Part shown: one piece after another, positions 1 through 4,619 of the stretch
Position numbering within the stretch: the stretch's first letter is position 1
Layout: the number at the start of each line of letters is the position of its first letter
Source: an uncultured Neisseria sp.
Lineage (GTDB): Bacteria > Pseudomonadota > Gammaproteobacteria > Burkholderiales > Neisseriaceae
Direction of reading: 5' to 3'
Assembly (NCBI GenBank): GCA_927911515.1
Contig: CAKMQH010000311.1
Coordinates: 1 to 6,181, forward strand
Length of the DNA stretch: 6,181 bases
The notes under the pieces: model-generated
Told to the model about the DNA's origin: nothing
The model's database searches: none
The model's input: only the letters and a program-made list of their open reading frames with translations
Made by a program: the position numbers and the translations under genes

Positions 1-28
1 GGGAAGTTTCTCCGTATAGGGTGAGCAT
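1..28 (-). CDS. thiG: thiG 5' end (thiazole synthase), cut by the window edge
   Basis: Only the first nine codons are present, reading MLTLYGETS from an ATG at 28-26. An AAGGA ribosome-binding site lies 7 bases upstream. From memory, neisserial ThiG begins MLTLYGETFPS, and thiG follows thiS here, so the identity is likely although the fragment is very short. ThiG condenses deoxyxylulose phosphate, dehydroglycine and ThiS thiocarboxylate into thiazole phosphate in the cytoplasm. The remembered F at residue 9 would need TTC where this sequence gives TCC. That could be a missing T or a natural difference, and the next bases lie outside the window. The Correia element ends only 13 bases upstream of the start codon. 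Confidence 0.72.
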
Positions 29-41
29 GAGGGTTCCTTTG

Positions 42-198
42 TATAGTGGATTAACTTTAAACCAGTACGGCGTTGCCTCGCCTTAGCTCAAAGAGAACGA
101 TCTCTAAGGTGCTGAAGCACCAAAGTGAATCGGTTCCGTACTATTTGTACTGTCTGCGGCTTCGTCGCCTTGTCCTGATTTAAAGTTAATCCACCATA
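42..198. mobile_element. Correia repeat enclosed element (CREE / NEMIS), full-length 157 bp
   Basis: The element is bounded by terminal inverted repeats of about 26 bp, TATAGTGGATTAACTTTAAA on the left and the complement of TATGGTGGATTAACTTTAAA on the right, with one mismatch over those 20 bases. A TA lies at each outer edge, as expected for the TA target duplication. The inside matches the remembered Correia core, including the GGTGCTGAAGCACC hairpin. The 157 bp length fits the long class, which normally carries an IHF site. Relative to the usual core it lacks one T in GATCTC and has one extra A in ACCAAAGTG. It sits between thiS and thiG. Known properties of the family are RNase III cleavage when transcribed and outward promoter activity from the ends; either could alter thiG expression. 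Confidence 0.95.
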
Positions 199-217
199 AC
201 GTTGTTTTTGGGGACAA

Positions 218-229
218 GGGTCGTCTGAA
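218..229 (+). repeat. DNA uptake sequence, 11/12 match to AG-mucDUS
   Basis: GGGTCGTCTGAA differs from AGGTCGTCTGAA only at the first base and keeps the ten-base core. It lies between the thiS stop and the Correia element, with no inverted partner nearby, so it probably works as an uptake signal rather than a terminator. Confidence 0.8.
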
Positions 230-242
230 AAGCCGAAACCGC

Positions 243-437
243 CTAACCGCCGACCACCGGCCGCACGATATCGACTTTATCGTTTTCGTTCAAAACCGTT
301 TCAGCATACGCGCCTTTGGCGACAAATCCGGTGTTCACAGCCACGGCAAAGGGCTTTTGCGGCGCGGTTTGGGCGATGAGGTCGGCAACGGTTGTGCCGC
401 GAAGTTCGGCGGGTTCGCCGTTTAAGATGATGTTCAT
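243..437 (-). CDS. thiS: ThiS, sulfur carrier protein of thiazole synthesis
   Basis: This is a 64-residue ubiquitin-like protein that ends in VVGG. In the family ThiF adenylates the C-terminal Gly-Gly, which is then thiocarboxylated, and ThiG uses it as sulfur donor for the thiazole ring. The fold-typical opening MNIILNGEPAEL, the central FAVAVN strand and the late DKVDIVRPVVGG strand are all visible, and the length is normal. The ATG at 437-435 has only a weak GAG upstream. It begins 30 bases after the hxlR-type regulator stop on the same strand, so it may be cotranscribed with that gene and with thiG downstream. A Correia element now separates it from thiG. The reading frame is intact. Confidence 0.95.
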   Translation of the reverse strand: MNIILNGEPAELRGTTVADLIAQTAPQKPFAVAVNTGFVAKGAYAETVLNENDKVDIVRPVVGG

Positions 438-467
438 GGTTTCTCGATATTTCGTAGGTGAGTTTCT

Positions 468-821
468 TTATTCGCGATGCGCCTGCTCTTGCTTGAATCC
501 GTCGCCCCATTCCTTCAATGCCGTCAGCACGGGCGCAAGCGTTTTGCCGTAGTCGGTCAGGCGGTATTCCACTCGTGGCGGGACTTCGGGATACACAGTA
601 CGCAAAATGATGCCGTCGGCCTCCAATGCGCGCAGTTGCGCGGTCAGCGTGCGTTGCGACACATCGGGCAGGATGCGGCGGATTTGGTTGAAGCGCAGCG
701 TGCCGTCCGTGTGCAAGCGGTAGAGTATCGTGCCTTTCCATTTGCCGCCGATGACGGAAAGCGCGGCTTCCACCGAGCAGCCTTCGGCGCAGTCGTATCT
801 TGGGTGCGGTGTGCGGGGCAT
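468..821 (-). CDS. HxlR/DUF24-family winged-helix regulator
   Basis: The 117-residue protein has the family pattern. CSVEAALSVIGGKWKGTIL lies at about 15-33, the recognition helix region SQRTLTAQLRALEADG at 55-70, the beta wing at 71-92 with PPRVEYRLTDYG, and the closing helix LAPVLTALKEWG at 95-106. Cys11 and Cys15 sit at the N terminus; one of these corresponds to the cysteine that senses quinones, diamide or aldehydes in characterised members such as YodB, HypR and QorR. The ATG at 821 has AAGGA about 7 bases upstream. It is transcribed away from the oxidoreductase at 926, with a perfect dyad between them, which is the classic arrangement of a local thiol-stress repressor and its target. 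The effector is not shown by sequence. Its position just before thiS is unusual. Confidence 0.92.
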   Translation of the reverse strand: MPRTPHPRYDCAEGCSVEAALSVIGGKWKGTILYRLHTDGTLRFNQIRRILPDVSQRTLTAQLRALEADGIILRTVYPEVPPRVEYRLTDYGKTLAPVLTALKEWGDGFKQEQAHRE

Positions 822-850
822 GGTGGTATCCTTTATGTAACTATCTGAAA

Positions 851-868
851 AACAAGTGCGTTCTTGTT
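851..868. promoter_or_regulatory. Probable operator for the HxlR-type regulator
   Basis: AACAAG-N6-CTTGTT is a perfect 6+6 dyad, the strongest inverted repeat in the 104-base divergent intergenic region. It overlaps the candidate -35 of the plus-strand oxidoreductase and lies about 30 bases upstream of the regulator start. Binding there could therefore control both genes. Assignment to this regulator is inference from position and symmetry. Confidence 0.6.
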
Positions 869-892
869 AATGGTGTGCTTCAGGCGCATGAT
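864..892 (+). promoter_or_regulatory. Candidate promoter of the oxidoreductase
   Basis: TTGTTA at 864-869 (4/6 match to -35) and CATGAT at 887-892 (4/6 match to -10) are separated by 17 bases. The -35 lies inside the dyad at 851-868, which suits repression. The transcript would then start near 899 and run through an uptake sequence to the AGGAG ribosome-binding site at 915-919. Confidence 0.4.
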
Positions 893-899
893 ACACGCT

Positions 900-911
900 T
901 TCAGACGACCT
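900..911 (-). repeat. DNA uptake sequence (AG-mucDUS)
   Basis: TTCAGACGACCT is a complete reverse-orientation copy of AGGTCGTCTGAA. It lies in the predicted 5' leader of the oxidoreductase, just before its ribosome-binding site. Confidence 0.9.
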
Positions 912-925
912 AACAGGAGAACATC

Positions 926-2023
926 ATGAAAGCCATCGGTTTCACCCGCCCTTTGCCCGTTTCCAACCCTGAAGCCCTGCTTGACATCAATCTGCCCGAA
1001 CCCGAGCTGCGGCCGCACGATATTTTGGTTGCCGTGCAGGCGGTTTCAGTCAATCCTGTCGATGTGAAAGTTCGGGCGGCGCATACGCCTGCGGCAGGGC
1101 AGTACCGCGTATTGGGTTACGACGCGGCAGGCATTGTTCAGGCAGTCGGCAGCGAAGTGCGGCATTTCAAAGTCGGCGACGAAGTGTATTACGCGGGCGC
1201 CATCAACCGCCAAGGTTCGAACGCACAATTACAAGCGGTGGACGCGCGCATTGCCGCCAAAAAGCCACGTTCACTGGATTTTGCCCAAGCCGCCGCGCTG
1301 CCATTGACGGCGATTACCGCATGGGAAACGCTGTTCGACCGCTTGAACGTGAACAAACCCGTGGCAGGCGGCGCCAATGCGCTGCTCTTAATCGGCGGCG
1401 CAGGCGGGGTCGGCTCGCTTGCCATCCAGTTTCTGAAAAAGCTGACCGACATCCAAGTTATCGCCACCGCCTCCCGCCCCGAAAGCCGCGCGTGGGTGAA
1501 GGAATTGGGGGCGGATTTCGTCATCAACCATCATGAAAACATGGCGGAACAGGTTGCCGCGTTAAATATCGGCGCGCCGTCGTTTGTTTTTTCCACCAAC
1601 CATACCGACCGCCATCTGCCGCAAATCGTGGAACTCATCGCCCCGCAAGGCAGAATCGCGCTGATTGACGACCCCGAAACGTTGGACGTGAACCCGCTCA
1701 AAGGCAAAAGCCTGTCGCTGCATTGGGAGTTTATGTTTACCCGCCCGCTGAGCGAAACGGCAGACATCGAACGGCAGGGCGAAATACTCGCCGAAACCGC
1801 TCGGCTGGCGGACGAAGGCATCATCCGTCCGACCGCCACCCAAATCCTGCACGGCATCAATGCTGCCAACCTGCGCCGCGCCCATGAGATGCTGGAAAGC
1901 GGAGATATGATCGGCAAACTGGTGGTGGAAGCTGGGACAATTAAATCCGCCGAATATTCTTCGCGCCGTTATACCCGCTGGTGCCTGTATGGCATCCGAA
2001 ATAACGGCAATCGAATATCCTAA
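926..2023 (+). CDS. Medium-chain dehydrogenase / quinone oxidoreductase-like protein with a probable 3' frameshift
   Basis: The frame as it stands encodes 365 residues. A GroES-like domain fills roughly 1-120 (NPVDVK at 43-48, LGYDAAG at 63-69). The nucleotide-binding domain follows, with IGGAGGVGS at 156-164. It belongs to the 'zinc-type alcohol dehydrogenase-like' group near NADPH:quinone oxidoreductases. There is no cysteine in the first 337 residues, so catalytic or structural zinc sites are unlikely. The ATG has a good AGGAG site. Family members end near residue 336-340 with a motif like GKIVLEGF. Here GKLVVEAG runs into a 29-residue tail that looks non-native. Adding one G at about 1931 gives KLVVEGWDN and a stop at 1942-1944, a 339-residue protein. 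The likely role is reducing quinones or enones, controlled by the divergent regulator. The exact substrate is unknown. Confidence 0.88.
   Translation: MKAIGFTRPLPVSNPEALLDINLPEPELRPHDILVAVQAVSVNPVDVKVRAAHTPAAGQYRVLGYDAAGIVQAVGSEVRHFKVGDEVYYAGAINRQGSNAQLQAVDARIAAKKPRSLDFAQAAALPLTAITAWETLFDRLNVNKPVAGGANALLLIGGAGGVGSLAIQFLKKLTDIQVIATASRPESRAWVKELGADFVINHHENMAEQVAALNIGAPSFVFSTNHTDRHLPQIVELIAPQGRIALIDDPETLDVNPLKGKSLSLHWEFMFTRPLSETADIERQGEILAETARLADEGIIRPTATQILHGINAANLRRAHEMLESGDMIGKLVVEAGTIKSAEYSSRRYTRWCLYGIRNNGNRIS
1951..2020. repeat. Imperfect inverted repeat after the oxidoreductase
   Basis: GCCGTTAT at 1965-1972 pairs exactly with ATAACGGC at 2001-2008. The flanks extend it imperfectly, with CGAATATTC at 1951-1959 against CGAATATCC at 2012-2020. 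Inside the loop, TGCC and GGCA can pair again. The result is a structured block of about 70 bp between the expected oxidoreductase stop at 1944 and the terminator. Its identity is unknown. Confidence 0.5.
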
Positions 2024-2029
2024 TTGAGC

Positions 2030-2061
2030 AGGTCGTCTGAAATTTGGTTTTCAGACGACCT
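2030..2061. terminator. Bidirectional DUS-type terminator between convergent genes
   Basis: Two complete uptake sequences face each other, AGGTCGTCTGAA at 2030-2041 and its complement at 2050-2061. They form a 13-bp perfect stem with a 6-base loop. Paired uptake sequences between converging genes are the common neisserial intrinsic terminator. It lies between the oxidoreductase (plus) and thiE (minus) and its right edge touches the thiE stop codon. There is no strong T run on either side. Confidence 0.85.
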
Positions 2062-2678
2062 TATTCATTCCACAAAGCCTGAAACGCGTTAACCACGGTT
2101 TCGGGATTTTCCGCTTCGGTAACGGCGCGGACGACGGCGAGGGAGGAAACGCCGGTTGCCAATACCTCTTCAGCGTTGTTCAAATCGATGCCGCCGATGG
2201 CGACGACGGGCGTGCCGCCTGCCTGTTTCACATATTCGCGCAGTTTGTCTAAGCCTTGCGGGGCAGTGGGCATTTGCTTGGTCGTGGTCGGGAAAATCGC
2301 GCCGCTGGCAACGTAGCTGGGGTGTACGGACAGGGCGCGGTCGAGTTCGGCGACCGAGTGCGTACTCAAACCCAAACGCAAACCGGCGGCGGCGATGGCG
2401 GCAAGGTCGGCGGTGTCCATGTCTTCTTGTCCGAGATGCACGCCGTATGCGCCTGCTTCTATCGCCTCGCGCCAGTGGTCGTTGATGAAAAGCTGGGTAC
2501 GGCTGCCCTGACAGGCGGTGATGCAGCGGGCGATTTCACGTTTCAATTCGTCGCCATGCAAGGTTTTACAGCGCAGTTGCACCGTGTCGGCACCTGCTTT
2601 GACCATGCGTTCCACCCAATCGGCTGTGGGAACGACGGCGTAGAATTTAAGCGGGGATTTTAGGGGCGGGAAGGTCAT
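2061..2678 (-). CDS. thiE: ThiE, thiamine-phosphate synthase
   Basis: The 205-residue protein is a (beta/alpha)8 enzyme that couples hydroxymethylpyrimidine diphosphate with thiazole phosphate to give thiamine phosphate. Family motifs appear in order: QLRCK near 34-38, FINDHWREA, GVHLGQEDMD (Mg/diphosphate region), LGLSTHS, SGAIFPTTTK (diphosphate contact) and VVAIGGI. The length is normal for the family. The start is the ATG at 2678-2676, because an AAGGA site sits six bases upstream and the family begins here with MTFPPLKSPLKFYAVVP. The same frame continues open upstream for another 197 codons from a TTG at 3269, because the NERD gene has lost its stop. A 402-residue fusion is therefore possible on paper, but the strong internal site favours separate ThiE synthesis. 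Confidence 0.96.
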   Translation of the reverse strand: MTFPPLKSPLKFYAVVPTADWVERMVKAGADTVQLRCKTLHGDELKREIARCITACQGSRTQLFINDHWREAIEAGAYGVHLGQEDMDTADLAAIAAAGLRLGLSTHSVAELDRALSVHPSYVASGAIFPTTTKQMPTAPQGLDKLREYVKQAGGTPVVAIGGIDLNNAEEVLATGVSSLAVVRAVTEAENPETVVNAFQALWNE

Positions 2679-2684
2679 GGGGTG

Positions 2685-2689
2685 TCCTT
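2685..2689 (-). promoter_or_regulatory. Ribosome-binding site that fixes the thiE start
   Basis: AAGGA on the minus strand stands six bases before the thiE ATG. It decides between a stand-alone 205-residue ThiE and the long NERD-ThiE reading. The TTG at 3269, the only common start codon for the longer frame, has no such site. Confidence 0.8.
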
Positions 2690-2694
2690 TTAAG

Positions 2695-3341
2695 TTATCG
2701 CTGATGGCGTTCTTGCAGGCGCTCGGTATGCGCCGCAGTTTTTCGCCGTCGGCTTGGTATTCGTTTGAAGACAGCACGGCAATTGCCGCTTCTATTTCCT
2801 GTGGCAGCAATAAGGTCGTCTGAAAACGTCTGATATAGGATGCTGCCTGTCTGATACGGCAAACATTCGGCGGCATTTGCGTTTTCAATTCACAATCACC
2901 GAGAAAAACCACCATCGAATGAAATTTTTCTTCCGGCAGCTGCAGCAGTTCGGATAATGCCTTGATGTGTGCGTAATTTTGGCGCAACGGATTTTGAAAG
3001 TAGTGTTTCTGCTTATAGACGACTTGAGTCCATTTCGATTGCTTCTCGCTGCCAAAAATCCAACCTGTGTAATTTTTGGTTTCTATGACAAATATCCCAA
3101 AAATTGAAACATAAATATGGTCGATTTGCGTCGTGCCGCTTCGCGACGGAATAATCAAATCGTGAAATTCGATATAGGTTTCTTCATCCAAATCTTTTCC
3201 GATTACTGAACGGACTGCCCGTTCGCCTATGCGTCCTTTTACTTTGGGATTTTGGAGCAGCGCTTTCAAAAAAAGTAGGGGAATGACGAGCAGGAAAATC
3301 CAAAATATACCTGACAGGTTTCCTATTGCTTGTTCAATTAT
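2695..3341 (-). pseudogene. NERD-domain (nuclease-related) membrane protein, start codon lost and 3' frameshifted
   Basis: The NERD core shows in the frame: GRIGER, then TTQIDHIYVS, then FVIETKNYTGWIFG. Counted from position 3341, the likely metal or catalytic residues are Glu40, Asp74, Glu87 and Lys89, as in PD-(D/E)xK-like folds. Upstream of the TTG at 3269 the frame stays open and encodes a membrane helix at about 11-25 (GIFWIFLLVIPLLFL), normal for this family. That reading would start at 3341-3339, seven bases after an AAGGA site, but the codon there is ATA, not ATG. Near the 3' end a tract of five A (2743-2739) appears one short. With six, the protein ends GEKTAAHTERLQERHQR and stops at 2697-2695, 215 residues in all. 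As written, it runs on into thiE. Function is unproven; degraded or mis-sequenced. Confidence 0.8.
2813..2824 (+). repeat. DNA uptake sequence (AG-mucDUS) inside the NERD gene
   Basis: This is a complete AGGTCGTCTGAA within coding sequence. On the minus strand it encodes part of RRFQTTLLL, a loosely conserved late segment of the protein that tolerates it. Confidence 0.9.
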
Positions 3342-3348
3342 GACGTTT

Positions 3349-3353
3349 TCCTT
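3349..3353 (-). promoter_or_regulatory. Ribosome-binding site pointing at the ATA codon of the NERD gene
   Basis: AAGGA on the minus strand is seven bases upstream of ATA at 3341-3339, at the spacing expected for a start codon. No ATG, GTG or TTG lies in frame between the upstream stop and the TTG at 3269. This suggests that an ancestral ATG became ATA, or that ATA or the following ATT is used inefficiently. Confidence 0.5.
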
Positions 3354-3401
3354 TTGTTTTGTTGTTTAATAAAGTGAGTAGAGTGGTATAGCCATCTGAC
3401 G

Positions 3402-3413
3402 AGGTCGTCTGAA
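3402..3413 (+). repeat. DNA uptake sequence (AG-mucDUS)
   Basis: This is a complete AGGTCGTCTGAA just downstream of the WG-repeat gene stop, in the 74-base gap before the NERD gene. No full inverted partner was found, only a 4-bp GACG/CGTC stem, so it is unlikely to be a strong terminator. Confidence 0.9.
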
Positions 3414-3415
3414 AC

Positions 3416-4484
3416 TCATTTCCTGCGTTTCAACAAGGCTTCCGCTTCGGGATAGTCTTTCAGGCGAAACGGATTGTCGTTCCGACCGTTTTTCTGTCTT
3501 TCGGGCTGTTCGGCAAGTGTGCTGCGGATTGCGTGGCGCAGGTAGGTTTCCAGTGGTTGCGGCGTGTCGTCTCCGACGGGTAGAACATAGAGCCGTTTGC
3601 CGTCCGCACCGGCGAGAAAGCGTTCGCCGTCAACAGTGTTGCCTTTGCCGTCGAACAGGACGATTTCGTAATACGGATAGCCTTGCACGGGCTGCGACAC
3701 GATTTCAAAGCGGTAAGCAACGCGTTCTTCGGCAGTTTTGTACTGTGAATGGCGAACTGCTTCCAGTCCGACAATCAGGTTTTTTGTAGCGGTTGATGCG
3801 TTGCAGCATATCGTGTTCGGCGGCGGTGTAGGCAAACGGGTGCGGATAAAATTTGCCGTTCCGTTCGATGTCGGAAGCGGCACGGCGGGTGTTGCCGGGC
3901 GCAACGGTATTGCCGCGTGCGTCCATCATGCCCCAAGTGCCGCCCTGTACGGCGGTATGTTCTTCGTCCACGCGCACTTCTCGGCAGTCGTCGCAAAATG
4001 CAGCATAGCCGTATTCAAACTGTCCTGCCCAATCGTGTTGGGCGGGTGTGACCAAGTTGCCCGCGCGGTCGGCAAAACCGACTTTGCCGTCTTTTGAAAC
4101 ATAGCGACGTTTGCCTTCCGAAAAATAGTCTGCCGCCGCATCGTACATCATCGGCTGATATAAAAACTTGCCCTGCCGCGAATGCAGGAAAAACGGCGAA
4201 TAGGCAACTTTGCCCCGAATTTCTCGGCTGCTGTCCAGAAACAGCAACTCGCCGTTGGCGGTTTTGCCGTGTTTGACGTGTTCGCACATAAATTCGCAGT
4301 TGTATTGCGCAGGGACGATGATTTTGCCGCTTGCGGTTTTCGCACCGAATTGGCCGTTTTGTTTGAAATAAACGATTTTTTTGGCGGAACGCGGTTTGGG
4401 GTCGTCTGAAATCTTGGGCGCGGCAAGGGCTGCGGAGTGGGCGAGTAAGAGCGCGGGCAGTAAATACAGGGATTTCAGATTCAT
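3416..4484 (-). pseudogene. Exported WG-repeat-like protein, interrupted by a frameshift
   Basis: The ATG at 4484 follows an AAGG six bases upstream. Residues 1-21 form a signal peptide (positive start, leucine-rich core, cleavage near ALA-AP), so the product should enter the periplasm. WG-like units appear at about 39-61 (YFKQNGQFGAKTASGKIIVPAQY), 127-163 (KVGFADRAGNLVTPAQHDW) and 183-195 (GTWGMMDARGNTV). Cysteine pairs at 63/67 and 164/167 could form disulfides. The frame shifts at a six-A tract (3785-3780, codon 235) and stops at 3707-3705 after 259 residues. With five A it reads INRYKNLIVGLEAV and continues through RFEIVSQPVQGYPYYEIVLFDG to KRRK, with a stop at 3418-3416, 355 residues in all. 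I cannot name its function; it has no evident link to thiamine. Confidence 0.8.
4399..4410 (+). repeat. DNA uptake sequence, 11/12 match, in the WG-repeat gene
   Basis: GGGTCGTCTGAA keeps the ten-base AG-muc core with a first-base change. It lies in coding sequence just after the signal-peptide cleavage region and encodes KISDDP on the minus strand. Confidence 0.8.
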
Positions 4485-4543
4485 TGGAAACCTTGCTGAT
4501 ATTAAGTAGATTGAGACGATGCGACGTTGGCGCGCCTTGTCGT

Positions 4544-4549
4544 ATTATA
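4544..4549 (-). promoter_or_regulatory. Candidate -10 box upstream of the WG-repeat gene
   Basis: A perfect TATAAT on the minus strand lies 60 bases upstream of the start codon. No convincing -35 is seen at 16-18 bases; TG lies two bases before it rather than one. If active, the WG and NERD genes, and perhaps thiE, would have an initiation site independent of the thiO riboswitch. Confidence 0.4.
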
Positions 4550-4607
4550 TTCATACAGGCTGGTGTCGGGGTGTGCCGATTTGCTCTGAAACCTATGCCG
4601 CGGCGTT

Positions 4608-4619
4608 TTCAGACGACCT
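4608..4619 (-). repeat. DNA uptake sequence (AG-mucDUS) overlapping the thiO stop
   Basis: This is a complete reverse copy of AGGTCGTCTGAA, whose first A is the last base of the thiO TGA stop. Only a 7-base partial partner (TTTCAGA) follows downstream on the minus strand. Weak termination is conceivable, but it is not a canonical paired terminator. Confidence 0.9.

Noticed and set aside
42..198. An RNA gene or CRISPR-like array in the left intergenic region
   Set aside because: The repeats are terminal inverted repeats with a Correia core, not spaced direct repeats, and they explain the whole segment.
833..1018. Short minus-strand frame across the divergent intergenic region
   Set aside because: It overlaps the start of the oxidoreductase and the regulatory dyad, has no motif, and is a shadow of the plus-strand gene.
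2061..3269. A genuine bifunctional NERD-ThiE enzyme of 402 residues
   Set aside because: The TTG start lacks a ribosome-binding site, and thiE has its own good site at the family-typical start. A one-base correction restores a normal NERD ending and stop.
2739..3785. Phase-variable homopolymer switches at the A5 and A6 tracts
   Set aside because: Neisserial phase-variable tracts are usually longer. Tracts of five or six A are too short to switch at high rate, so mutation or sequencing error is more likely.
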